Part shown: one piece after another, positions 1 through 9,640 of the stretch
Position numbering within the stretch: the first letter of the stretch is position 1
Layout of the letters: each line of letters begins with the position of its first letter
Assembly (NCBI GenBank): GCA_005776585.1
Contig: SXOX01000119.1
Span: 1-38,604 of the forward strand
Source of the DNA: Pseudomonadota bacterium
Lineage (GTDB): Bacteria > Myxococcota_A > UBA9042 > GCA-2863065
Length of the DNA: 38,604 bases
Direction of reading: 5' to 3'
The notes under the pieces: model-generated
What the model was told of the DNA's origin: nothing
The model's database searches: none
Seen by the model: the letters and a program-made list of their open reading frames with translations, nothing else
Made by a program: the position numbers and the translations under genes

Positions 1-2
1 AC

Positions 3-986
<984 letters not shown>

Positions 987-1042
987 GCGCCCCGCGTCTC
1001 GTCATTGGCGACCGTGTCTTTGGACCCGAGCGGTGCGCCGTC

Positions 1043-1828
1043 ATGGGCGTGCTGAACTGCACGCCGGACTCGGTCAGCGATGGCGGGCGATTTGCGACGG
1101 CAGACGCGGCCATCGCTGCAGGCCAGGTGCTCTTTGCGGCCGGCGCGGACCTCGTGGACGTTGGCGGAGAGTCGTCGCGCCCCGGAGCCGCTCCGGTCTC
1201 TGAGCAGGACGAGCTCGCCCGGGTCCTGCCGGTGATTGCCGCGCTCTCTCGGGTCGGCCTCGTGAGCGTCGACACGATGAAGCCTGCCGTCGCCGACGCC
1301 GCGCTCGTCGCCGGAGCCGTCATGGTCAACGACGTCTCGGGCCTCCGCGCTCCCGAGATGGTCGCCGTCGTGGCGCGCCATCGAGCGGCCGTGTGCGTGA
1401 TGCACATGGCCGGGACGCCGCAGACGATGCAGGACGCGCCGCGTTACGATGACGTCGTCATGGAGGTCGGCAATGTGCTCCATGACGCCGTCCTGCGCGC
1501 AATGGACGCCGGCGTACGACCGGAGGGGATCGTCGTCGATCCAGGCATCGGCTTTGGCAAGTCGCTCGAGCACAACCTCGCGCTCCTGCGCGCGACCGCG
1601 ATGCTCGAGGCGGGTACCGGGCGTCCCGTGCTGGTGGGTCCGAGCCGCAAGGCCTTCCTCGGCAAGCTCACGGGCCGGGCAGTCGACGAACGCCTCGCTG
1701 GCACGCTCGGCGCCGTTGCCGTCGTCGCCTGGCTCGGCGCTCGGATGGTGCGCGTCCACGATGTCGCCGCCGTGGCCGATGTGCTACACGTCGTCCGCGC
1801 GGTTCGCGGGGCACCCCAGCCCGGCTGA
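1043..1828 (+). CDS. folP: Dihydropteroate synthase
   Basis: Condenses p-aminobenzoate with hydroxymethyl-dihydropterin diphosphate in folate synthesis (cytosol). Family motifs: NCTPDSVSDGG near the N-terminus (usual form NVTPDSFSDGG), the MAGTPQTMQ loop, DPGIGFGKSLEHN, and GPSRKAFLG near the end. The ATG at 1043 gives 261 residues but opens right on the first motif and has no clear ribosome site. The frame is open upstream back to a stop at 878-880 with no ATG, GTG or TTG. The in-frame residues RLVIGDRVFGPERCAV look like the missing first strand, so translation may start at CTG 983, which overlaps the ftsH stop as CTGA, or at ATT 1004. Function is secure, start uncertain. Confidence 0.93.
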   Translation: MGVLNCTPDSVSDGGRFATADAAIAAGQVLFAAGADLVDVGGESSRPGAAPVSEQDELARVLPVIAALSRVGLVSVDTMKPAVADAALVAGAVMVNDVSGLRAPEMVAVVARHRAAVCVMHMAGTPQTMQDAPRYDDVVMEVGNVLHDAVLRAMDAGVRPEGIVVDPGIGFGKSLEHNLALLRATAMLEAGTGRPVLVGPSRKAFLGKLTGRAVDERLAGTLGAVAVVAWLGARMVRVHDVAAVADVLHVVRAVRGAPQPG

Positions 1829-1859
1829 GCTGACTCGACCCCAGGCGGCGGAGTAGATC

Positions 1860-3227
1860 ATGGGCAAGCTCTTTGGAACCGACGGCATTCGCGGCGAGGC
1901 CAATGTCTGGCCCATGACGCCCGAGCTCGCGCTCAAGCTCGGTCGCGCGCTGGCCGCGCGGTTGCGCGAGCGCGCGCCTGCCGGGCATCGCCCCCGCGTC
2001 GTCGTCGGCAAGGACACGCGGCTCTCGGGCTACATCTTCGAGCAGGCCATCGCCGCCGGCGTCTGCTCCATGGGCGCCGACATCTGGCTCTGCGGGCCGT
2101 TGCCCACACCGGGCATCGCCAACATTACGACGAGCATGCGTGCCGACGCCGGCATCGTCGTCTCGGCCTCACATAATCCGTACTACGACAATGGCATCAA
2201 GCTCTTTGGCGGGGACGGCTTCAAGCTCGCCGACGCGGAGGAGGACGCGCTCGAGGCCGTTCTCCTCGGAAACGATGACCGGCTGGAGAAGGTGGGCTCC
2301 ACGCGCGCGAGCCTCGGACGTGCCAAGCGCATCGAGGAAGCGTGGGCCCGCTACGTCGTCTTTCTGAAGGCCGTCCTTCCGACCCACCTCCGCCTCGACG
2401 GCGTGCGCATCGTCGTCGACTGCGGTCACGGCGCCGCCTACCGCGTGGCGCCGGCGGTCTTCGAGGAGCTTGGCGCGACCGTCATCACGATGGGCACAGC
2501 ACCTGACGGCACCAATATCAACGCCGGGTGCGGCGCGCTCTACCCGGAGCACATGTGCGAGGAGGTCCGACGCACGGGCGCCTCCATCGGCATCGCGCTC
2601 GAAGGTGACGCCGATCGCGTGATCGTGGCCGACGAGCACGGCGAGGTCGTCGACGGCGACCGCATCCTGGCCGTGACTGGGATCCACATGAAGCGCACCG
2701 GCGTGCTCAAGAACGACACGGTCGTGGCGACCGTCATGAGCAACCTCGGCCTCGACGTCGCCCTGCGGCGCGAGGGCATCCGACTCGAGCGCGCGCAGGT
2801 AGGCGATCGCCACGTCGTCGAGAACATGCGCAACAACGGCCACAACCTCGGCGGCGAGCAGTCGGGGCACATCGTGTTCTTGGACCACACCTCCACGGGC
2901 GACGGCGTCGTCGCGGCGCTCAAGATGCTGACCGTCATGCTCTCGACCGGTCGGCCGCTCTCGGAGCTCGCCTCGGTCGTCACCCCGGTGCCGCAGGTCA
3001 TGGTGAACGTCCCCGTTGCGCGCAAGGTGCCGCTCGAGTCGCTGCCTCGCGTCTCGGCGCTCATCGCCGCCGTCGAGCGCGCGCTCGGCGAGGATGGCCG
3101 CGTTCTGGTCCGCTACTCGGGGACGGAGTCCAAGGCGCGTGTGATGATCGAGGGCCTCGACCGCGCCTCCATCCAGCGGCAGGCGGACGACATCGCCACC
3201 GTGCTGCGCGAGGAGATCGGGCCATGA
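1860..3227 (+). CDS. glmM: Phosphoglucosamine mutase
   Basis: Interconverts glucosamine-6-phosphate and glucosamine-1-phosphate on the route to UDP-GlcNAc for peptidoglycan and lipopolysaccharide. The 455-residue length is typical. All four loops of the alpha-D-phosphohexomutase family are visible: phosphoserine loop VVSASHNPYYDNGIK, metal loop LEGDADRVI, sugar loop GGEQSGHIVF and phosphate loop VRYSGTES. The N-terminus GTDGIRGEAN is the GlmM signature. The first metal-loop residue is Glu where the family normally has Asp (DGDxDR). The ATG at 1860 lies 31 nt after folP with GGAG upstream. Its stop overlaps the pdxJ start as ATGA, implying coupled translation. Confidence 0.96.
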   Translation: MGKLFGTDGIRGEANVWPMTPELALKLGRALAARLRERAPAGHRPRVVVGKDTRLSGYIFEQAIAAGVCSMGADIWLCGPLPTPGIANITTSMRADAGIVVSASHNPYYDNGIKLFGGDGFKLADAEEDALEAVLLGNDDRLEKVGSTRASLGRAKRIEEAWARYVVFLKAVLPTHLRLDGVRIVVDCGHGAAYRVAPAVFEELGATVITMGTAPDGTNINAGCGALYPEHMCEEVRRTGASIGIALEGDADRVIVADEHGEVVDGDRILAVTGIHMKRTGVLKNDTVVATVMSNLGLDVALRREGIRLERAQVGDRHVVENMRNNGHNLGGEQSGHIVFLDHTSTGDGVVAALKMLTVMLSTGRPLSELASVVTPVPQVMVNVPVARKVPLESLPRVSALIAAVERALGEDGRVLVRYSGTESKARVMIEGLDRASIQRQADDIATVLREEIGP

Positions 3228-3949
3228 CCGTCCGGCTGGGAGTGAACGTCGATCACGTGGCCACGCTGCGGCAGGCACGCGGCACGCCTTACCCCGAGCC
3301 GGTCTACGCCGCGCTGCTGGCCCAAGATGGCGGGGCTGACCAGATTACCGTGCACCTGCGTGAGGATCGCCGACACATCGTCGACCGGGATCTGCCGCTG
3401 CTGCGGAGCACGCTGGAGGTCCCGCTGAACCTCGAGATGGCGGCGACGCCGGAGATGCAGCGCATCGCGCTCGGGCTTCGACCCAGCCGCGTCACGCTCG
3501 TGCCCGAGCGACGGGAAGAGCGCACGACCGAAGGCGGGCTCGAGATCGCCGGGCAAAGCGAGCGCCTCGCCGCCTTCATCGCGCCGATCCGAGAGGCCGG
3601 CATCGTCGTGAGCCTCTTCATCGCGCCCGATCGGTACCAGCTGGACGCGAGCCACGCGGTTGGCGCCCACGCGGTCGAGCTGCATACGGGCGAGTACGCC
3701 GAGGCGACTGGCGAGGCGCAGGCCCGCGAGTTCACCCGCGTCCATGAGGCCGCGCACCACGCGCAGGGCCTCGGCCTGGAGGTCGCCGCGGGACACGGCA
3801 TGCACTATCGCAACACGGCGGCGCTGCTGACGATTGGGCCCATCGTCGAGCTCAACCTCGGCCACGCCATCATCGCGCGCGCCCTGTTCGTCGGGCTGCG
3901 CGAGGCGGTTCGAGAGATGCTCGTCGTCATGGGTCGAGGTGCTGCATGA
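3224..3949 (+). CDS. pdxJ: Pyridoxine 5'-phosphate synthase
   Basis: Last step of the DXP-dependent vitamin B6 pathway: joins 1-deoxyxylulose-5-phosphate and 3-amino-2-oxopropyl phosphate to pyridoxine 5'-phosphate. A single TIM barrel of 241 residues, the usual length. Characteristic segments are LGVNVDHVATLRQARGT at the N-terminus, LNLEMAAT with the conserved Glu, VELHTGEYA, AGHGMHYRN and VELNLGHAI near the C-terminus. The start overlaps the glmM stop (ATGA) and the stop overlaps the next start (ATGA), so three genes are translationally linked. No other B6 gene is nearby. Confidence 0.96.
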   Translation: MTVRLGVNVDHVATLRQARGTPYPEPVYAALLAQDGGADQITVHLREDRRHIVDRDLPLLRSTLEVPLNLEMAATPEMQRIALGLRPSRVTLVPERREERTTEGGLEIAGQSERLAAFIAPIREAGIVVSLFIAPDRYQLDASHAVGAHAVELHTGEYAEATGEAQAREFTRVHEAAHHAQGLGLEVAAGHGMHYRNTAALLTIGPIVELNLGHAIIARALFVGLREAVREMLVVMGRGAA

Positions 3950-5481
3950 GCAATTGGGTCGTGACGGCCGCCGAGATGCGCGAGATGGACCGCATCGCCA
4001 TCGAGGACGCGGGCATCCCCTCGCTCGTGCTCATGGAAAACGCCGGCCGTGCCGTCGCCGATGCCGTGCGCCGGCTGCTGGCTGAGCGCGGCGGCGACAC
4101 CGTGACGGTCGTCTGCGGCAAGGGCAACAACGGCGGTGATGGCTTCGTCGCGGCGCGCACGCTGGCGAACGCGGGCGTCGAGGTCGTCTGTCTGCTCGCG
4201 GTGCCCCGAGTCGAGGTCAAGGGAGACGCGCTCACGCAACTCGACATTGTTGATACGCTCGGTATTCCGGTGCTCGAGGTGCCCGACCCCGAGGCCGAGG
4301 TCGTCGGGGATGCGCTCGGCGCCGCGGATGTGCTCGTCGACGCGCTCTTCGGCACGGGCCTCACGAGCGACGTCACTGGGACTTGCGCCGCCGTCATCGA
4401 GAAGATGAATGCGCTCGGTACGCCCATTGTCGCTGTGGATCTCCCCTCCGGGCTCTGCGCGGACACGGGCGCCGTCCGCGGGACCGCCGTCGCTGCGACC
4501 ATCACCGTCACCTTTGCGTGCGCCAAGCGCGGCCTCGCGGTGGGTGAAGGCCGACGGCTGTCGGGCGAGGTGCACGTCGCCGGCATCGGCATCCCCATCG
4601 ACGCGCTCGAGCACGTCGGCCCGCAGGCTCAGTTCAACGACTGGGGCGACCCGCTCTTGCCACCGCGTGACCGCGACGCGCACAAAGGTGACTTCGGCCA
4701 CCTGCTCGTTGTCGGAGGCTCGCCGGGGAAGGGCGGTGCCGTGCTGCTCAGCGGTTGGGCGGCGCTCCGGCTCGGCGCTGGGGCGGTGACGATTGCGACC
4801 GACGCGCGGATTCAGCCCGCGCTCGAAGGGCGACTCCCCGAGCTGATGATCGAGCCCGCGTGGATGCCCGACGACGTGGATCCCGCGGTCCTGCTCGAGC
4901 TCGTCACCGGCAAGTCGGCCGTCGTCCTCGGCCCAGGCCTCTCGGCGGGCGAGGACGGCGCTGCCGTGACGCGGCTCATGCTCGCCGCCGCTGCCGAGGC
5001 CGAGGTCCCGGTCGTCGTGGACGCGACCGCACTGCGACACCTCCAGCCGGAGCTCGTCCCCGACGGCGCGCGCGTCTGCCTCACACCGCATCCGGGCGAG
5101 GCGGGCCACCTGCTGGGAGTGTCTTCGGCGACGGTACAAGCCAACCGCTTCGGCGCACTCGCGGGGCTGCTCGAGCGGTACCCGAGCGTGGTCGTGCTCA
5201 AGGGCGCAGGCACCCTGATTGGGACGCCGGAGTCGCCCGTGGCCATCAACCGCACCGGCAACCCGGGCATGGCCACGGCCGGGACCGGCGACGTGCTTGC
5301 CGGCATGATTGGCGCGCTCGCCGCCCGCGGTCTGGAGCTGCGCGAGGCCGCCGAGCTCGCGGTGTTCCTTCACGGACGGACGGGTGATCGCGTCGCTGCG
5401 CGGCTGGGCGAAGAGAGCCTCACGGCGTCCGACCTCATCGCGGCCTTGCCGGGGGCACTCCAGCCGGCCCAGGAGGAGTAG
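3946..5481 (+). CDS. nnr: Bifunctional NAD(P)H-hydrate epimerase / ADP-dependent NAD(P)H-hydrate dehydratase
   Basis: Metabolite-repair enzyme: the N-terminal domain (NnrE, about residues 1-215) epimerises hydrated NAD(P)H and the C-terminal domain (NnrD, about 230-511) dehydrates the S form using ADP. The epimerase shows VVCGKGNNGGDGFVAAR and VAVDLPSGL. The dehydratase, a ribokinase-like fold, shows GDFGHLLVVGGSPGKGGAV, LTPHPGEAGHLLG and NPGMATAGTGDVLAGMIGAL. At 511 residues this is the usual fused form. It starts in an ATGA overlap with pdxJ and its stop lies 2 nt before the next gene. Confidence 0.95.
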   Translation: MSNWVVTAAEMREMDRIAIEDAGIPSLVLMENAGRAVADAVRRLLAERGGDTVTVVCGKGNNGGDGFVAARTLANAGVEVVCLLAVPRVEVKGDALTQLDIVDTLGIPVLEVPDPEAEVVGDALGAADVLVDALFGTGLTSDVTGTCAAVIEKMNALGTPIVAVDLPSGLCADTGAVRGTAVAATITVTFACAKRGLAVGEGRRLSGEVHVAGIGIPIDALEHVGPQAQFNDWGDPLLPPRDRDAHKGDFGHLLVVGGSPGKGGAVLLSGWAALRLGAGAVTIATDARIQPALEGRLPELMIEPAWMPDDVDPAVLLELVTGKSAVVLGPGLSAGEDGAAVTRLMLAAAAEAEVPVVVDATALRHLQPELVPDGARVCLTPHPGEAGHLLGVSSATVQANRFGALAGLLERYPSVVVLKGAGTLIGTPESPVAINRTGNPGMATAGTGDVLAGMIGALAARGLELREAAELAVFLHGRTGDRVAARLGEESLTASDLIAALPGALQPAQEE

Positions 5482-5483
5482 CC

Positions 5484-6779
5484 ATGGCGGACGTACGCGG
5501 TTTTCGGGGCCTGCGGTATCGGCTGGATGCCACACGGGACGCGAGCACGCTGCTTGCGCCACCCTACGATGTCATTGAGCCCGACGAGCGCGCCCGGCTC
5601 GCCGCCCGCTCACCCCACAACGCCGTGCATGTGGATTTGCCGGAGGTCAGCTCCGGCGACAGATACGCGACGGCCGGCGAGCGCTACCGCCAGTGGCTCC
5701 GGGATGGCGTGCTCGTGCGCGACGCGGTTCCAACGCTTACCGTCAAGCAGCAGACGTTCACCGGTCCCGATGGCACGCCGGTCACGCGCAAGGGGCTCAT
5801 CGCCGCCGTGCGTCTCGAGCCGTTCGACCGCGGCATCATCCTGCCCCACGAGCACACGCTCAGCGGCCCCAAGGAGGATCGGCTGCGGCTGTTTCAGGCC
5901 TGCGGCGCCACCGCGAGCCAGGTGTTCTGTGTCTATGATGACCCGGACCATACTGTCGACCAGTTGCTCGCCCGTGCGACCGTGCCCGAGCTCGTCGCCC
6001 AGAGCGACGACGGCGTGGCACACGCGGTGTGGACGGTCTCGGACCCGGCTATCCTCGCCGAGGTGCACGCGTTCTTCGCCTCCCGCACCTTGCTCATTGC
6101 GGATGGGCACCATCGCTACGAGACGATGCTTCATTACCGCGATCTCCAGCGCGCGGCGCGCGGCGCAGCCACAGGACCCGCGGACTTCGCGCCCATCTAT
6201 CTCGCAAACATGGCCGACCCGGGCACGGTGGTATATCCCATCCACCGACTCGTGCGAGATCTGCCCGGCTTCTCCCTGCCGCTGCTGGTCGATCGACTCA
6301 GTGAGTGGTTCATGCTCACGCCCGTCGCCGAGAGCGGGCTTCGGCCGGTGCGGGTCGCGATGCATCACGCCGGCCCCGGCACCCTCGGCGTGCTCCTGCC
6401 CACCGGGCGCGGCTTCACGCTGCGCTTGAGGGACGACGTCCGCGAGTCCGCGCTGGCAGCCCTGCCTTCGACCGAGCCGCTGCGGTCGACCGACGTGAGC
6501 GTCTTGCACGGGCTGGTGCTCGAGCGCGTGCTCGGCGTCGGGCCCGCTCAGCTTGCCGCACAGACCAACCTCGACTACGCCAAGCAGGAGTCGCTGGTCG
6601 AACAGAAGCTCGCGAGCGGCGCGTATCAGCTGGCGTTGCTGCTGCGCCCGACGGACCCTAGGGTCGTGCATGCGGTCGCGCTCACCGGCGCGCGCATGCC
6701 GCAGAAGAGCACGTACTTCTTTCCGAAGATTCTCACGGGTGTCGTGACGTACGACCTGGAGGATTCGGGGGTGGGGTAG
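5484..6779 (+). CDS. DUF1015 family protein
   Basis: Conserved bacterial protein of 431 residues whose biochemical role is not established. Family marks are the N-terminal FRGLRYR and LLAPPYDVI, LPHEHTLSGPKEDRL in the first third, IADGHHRYETMLHYRD in the middle, and TYFFPKILTGVV at the end. The His-rich HHRYE segment may bind metal or substrate, which is inference. No signal peptide or membrane helix is seen, so it is probably cytosolic. The ATG follows the nnr stop by 2 nt and is served by GGAGG at the end of nnr, so it is the last gene of the operon. Family assignment is firm, function unknown. Confidence 0.88.
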   Translation: MADVRGFRGLRYRLDATRDASTLLAPPYDVIEPDERARLAARSPHNAVHVDLPEVSSGDRYATAGERYRQWLRDGVLVRDAVPTLTVKQQTFTGPDGTPVTRKGLIAAVRLEPFDRGIILPHEHTLSGPKEDRLRLFQACGATASQVFCVYDDPDHTVDQLLARATVPELVAQSDDGVAHAVWTVSDPAILAEVHAFFASRTLLIADGHHRYETMLHYRDLQRAARGAATGPADFAPIYLANMADPGTVVYPIHRLVRDLPGFSLPLLVDRLSEWFMLTPVAESGLRPVRVAMHHAGPGTLGVLLPTGRGFTLRLRDDVRESALAALPSTEPLRSTDVSVLHGLVLERVLGVGPAQLAAQTNLDYAKQESLVEQKLASGAYQLALLLRPTDPRVVHAVALTGARMPQKSTYFFPKILTGVVTYDLEDSGVG

Positions 6780-6835
6780 GGGCTCGTCGCGCTAGCAACT
6801 ACGGCGACTCCCGATACGCGCTTCCGATGCAACCA

Positions 6836-6853
6836 CCGAGCGCCACTGCTCGG
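6836..6853. terminator. Candidate bidirectional terminator hairpin
   Basis: Perfect 6-bp stem CCGAGC/GCTCGG with a 6-nt loop in the 87-nt gap between two convergent genes. No T-run follows on either strand, so it is only a candidate transcription end; position and symmetry are the whole basis. Confidence 0.35.
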
Positions 6854-6866
6854 CTAAATAGGGCCC

Positions 6867-9635
6867 TCAATTGGTCACGGCCTTGACCTGACCCACGGCG
6901 TCGTACCGCTGCATGTAGAGCGGATACCGATCAATGGTCGGCAGGTAGTCGCCCATGTAGACCACGACGAAGCCACCATCAGATGTCGCCACGACTGTCA
7001 GGTCCACGAGCAGCCCTGCTGGGGTTTGTAGAGTTGACACCTCTACCGGAATACCGAGCTTCGTTCCAGTCGAGGAATATCTCTGAAAATAGACTCCCCA
7101 CGATTTCTGGGCGTAGTCGGCCTTGTACCATGCGGAGACAAAGGTGTCATTCGAAAGTACCGCAATGTCGTGATTGTTGATTGCCGGCGACAACGCACTG
7201 AACACCGAGACCGTGCCGCCAACAGACTCACCCTTGCCGGACGCTCGTCGCGCATATAGTGCGCTTGACTTGTCCTCAACCCACTGCGCCCAAACTCCCC
7301 CGTCCGCTCGCGCTGCCAGGCGCGCGTAGCTTCCCCCGTTGCCCCCAGTGATCGGCACTTTCGACGCGGCAATGGTTCCGTCGCTTAGCAGAGTCCAAGA
7401 TGAGATCTGGGGTTCCGGGCCTACCTGATATTCCAGCAGCAACATCGCGCCCCCTGTCAGTGGCGAAAGTGCCTCAAAGGCGAAGCCGTTCAGATTGGCT
7501 CCCAGATCGACATCGTGAATCGTGCACTTGGGAGGCGACTCCGTGTCGCAGAACACGACGTTGACACCGGACAGTCCCGGCAATGCGTAGGCGAATTCGC
7601 CATTTGCCGTTCCGGCGACCTGGCCGTTGCTTCCGTTCCAGGGGCCCGCGCTGGGCAAGCCACCAAGTACGTAACCCTGGGTCCACAGCAATTCGCATGC
7701 CGAGCTCAATCGCACGAAGGTGACCACCGTGTCGACGCATTTCCAGATCGGAAACTTCCCTGTTCCGGTGTTTGTGCACCCTGATCCAGCATGTCCTCCG
7801 AGGACCAGCCCACCTCCGGAAAGCGCCGAGAGGCTCCGCGACCCTCCAAAATCGGCGTGGCCTGACACGAACGCACCTGTCTGATCGAAACACGCAGCAT
7901 GCCACGCGACGTCCTCAAGCGGAAACGGCGTCGTGTCAGGATTCTTACTTATGCCGAGCCAGGCAACTGCGAAGCCGCCGTCGGGCAGTGGCGCCGAGGT
8001 GACTCTCGCAGTCGAATCGTTCGAGGGACCGAAGTCGTTGTTGATGTACTTCGGCAGCGGCAGGCATGTCGGATAGGGTCCAAAGCCGGAGTAGCACGTT
8101 TCGCACGTGGACCCAGAGTAGCCGACGTGGCAATCGCAAGTCATGCCTTGAGCCCCAGTGGAGCAACTCCCGTGTCCGTTGCACAGCGCCTTGCAGAACG
8201 TGGAATCCACCACACACTTGCCACTGTCGCAGACGAGTCCGGCCGCCGTGCAGTCACCGCACGAACCGCCGCAGCCATCCCCCCCACAGTCGCGACCTCC
8301 ACAATTCGGCACGCAGGTGCACACTCCGGCGTCGCACGACTGGCCTGGCCCACACGCCTGACCGACGGTCGTCGGATTGCCACACGAATCGAGCCAAAAG
8401 ACGTCGCCCTTGAAACAGCCCAGGCTCGAGTGGTCGTCTTCGCAAGTGGCCCCGTTGCAATAGGGAAGGTCGCCTGCGCACCCCGCTGCGCACTTCGTGT
8501 GGATCCCCTCACTCTTGCCGCAGCTGTCGAACCAGTGAATGTCGCCGGAGCTGCATTTCCACTCGTCGTGCGGGCGACAGGCCGCGAGAGACGTCGGATA
8601 GGCTCCACCGAGCCCGAACGCCGTCAGGTGCCCGTAGGAGATCCGTCCATAGCCTCCACGGCCCCACTTCGATCCCCACGAGTTGCGAAACTCGAACCAG
8701 CCGCCGTCCGCGTCTGTGTACCCCACGATAAGAACCGCGTGGAGCCCCTCACTGCAACGGCCACGTGCGCACAACGGTGCCAGGTCTGGACAGTCCGTGC
8801 TAGAAGAGCACTTGCAAGTCGAAATCTCGGCCGGCGACGTTTTTGCCGAGCACGACGGGTCGCCCTGAGTCGACGCCCGAAGGTCGATGTCGCCATCCTT
8901 CCACGCTGGACCCGATACGTATTTGTCCCACCCCGCCCGACGAAATATCGGCAATCCGTACACCACGTTGTACCCCCCAGAGAGCACCTTCTTCAGGCCA
9001 ATGACCGATGATTTCTCAACGCCGTAGTAGTCCTCAATTTGAAATTGCGATTCCCTGTCGAGAACGTTGGTCGGAATTTGAGGTACCTTGGTCGGAAGTC
9101 CGCCAAGGCCCGAGTAGGGCCACGTGGCGTTCGGGACGAGCCTGTTCGCTCGTGCGACTGCCAGCGCGCTGTCGATCTTCCAGCCGCCGTCACAGTGGGC
9201 CACATCTTTGTCACCCAGAGACCACAGGTGTGGCTCGGAGACGGGAGTCGCCATGGTGCCGTCACGCGCGACCAGGGCCTCGATCGCCTGCGTGACTGCG
9301 TGCGCGACGCACCACGCGCACTCGCCTTGGTCCGAAATCTCCGGTGCCCACTGGTCAAGGTACTCCACTCGATGGCTCACGGTAGTGGGCAGGTTCGATT
9401 CTGGCAGGCCAGACTGAAGGCCGACCCCAGGCTCGTCGCTGAAGATCGACTCCGACTGGATGCAGACGAATTGTCCCGGCTGCGACTCCAGACGTCGACA
9501 GGACTCCATCGCGCCCACTGGCGTGGTCCCGCCGTTGTGGCCTGCGTCCGCGCCACGTGTGCCTGAGCCCGAACAAGCACAGTGCACCAATGCGCATGTC
9601 GCGAACGCAAAAGTGGCAGGCGTCAGCCGTCCCAT
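6867..9635 (-). CDS. Secreted papain-like (C1A) cysteine peptidase with Cys-rich and EGF-like modules and a beta-propeller-like C-terminus
   Basis: Predicted secreted protease, 922 residues from the ATG at 9635, chosen because the preceding gene stops at 9641 and the product then opens with a hydrophobic export signal. A C1A domain covers about residues 85-340: Gln103 and Cys109 in DQGECAWCVAHA, His299 in GLHAVLIVGY, Asn318 in FRNSWGSKW. The usual Trp after the catalytic Cys is Val. A Cys-rich segment (about 261-295) is inserted just before the catalytic His. Then come Cys-rich repeats, including CGGRDCGGDGCGG, an EGF-like module (CNGHGSC ... CDCHVGYSG), and about 400 residues with repeated DGGFVV-type strands suggesting a propeller. 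By eye GC content is lower than in the flanking operon. Substrate unknown. Confidence 0.85.
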   Translation of the reverse strand: MGRLTPATFAFATCALVHCACSGSGTRGADAGHNGGTTPVGAMESCRRLESQPGQFVCIQSESIFSDEPGVGLQSGLPESNLPTTVSHRVEYLDQWAPEISDQGECAWCVAHAVTQAIEALVARDGTMATPVSEPHLWSLGDKDVAHCDGGWKIDSALAVARANRLVPNATWPYSGLGGLPTKVPQIPTNVLDRESQFQIEDYYGVEKSSVIGLKKVLSGGYNVVYGLPIFRRAGWDKYVSGPAWKDGDIDLRASTQGDPSCSAKTSPAEISTCKCSSSTDCPDLAPLCARGRCSEGLHAVLIVGYTDADGGWFEFRNSWGSKWGRGGYGRISYGHLTAFGLGGAYPTSLAACRPHDEWKCSSGDIHWFDSCGKSEGIHTKCAAGCAGDLPYCNGATCEDDHSSLGCFKGDVFWLDSCGNPTTVGQACGPGQSCDAGVCTCVPNCGGRDCGGDGCGGSCGDCTAAGLVCDSGKCVVDSTFCKALCNGHGSCSTGAQGMTCDCHVGYSGSTCETCYSGFGPYPTCLPLPKYINNDFGPSNDSTARVTSAPLPDGGFAVAWLGISKNPDTTPFPLEDVAWHAACFDQTGAFVSGHADFGGSRSLSALSGGGLVLGGHAGSGCTNTGTGKFPIWKCVDTVVTFVRLSSACELLWTQGYVLGGLPSAGPWNGSNGQVAGTANGEFAYALPGLSGVNVVFCDTESPPKCTIHDVDLGANLNGFAFEALSPLTGGAMLLLEYQVGPEPQISSWTLLSDGTIAASKVPITGGNGGSYARLAARADGGVWAQWVEDKSSALYARRASGKGESVGGTVSVFSALSPAINNHDIAVLSNDTFVSAWYKADYAQKSWGVYFQRYSSTGTKLGIPVEVSTLQTPAGLLVDLTVVATSDGGFVVVYMGDYLPTIDRYPLYMQRYDAVGQVKAVTN

Positions 9636-9640
9636 CGCTG

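Noticed and set aside
3805..5562. 585-codon minus-strand open frame opposite nnr
   Set aside because: GC-bias shadow; the plus strand carries clear NnrE and NnrD motifs.
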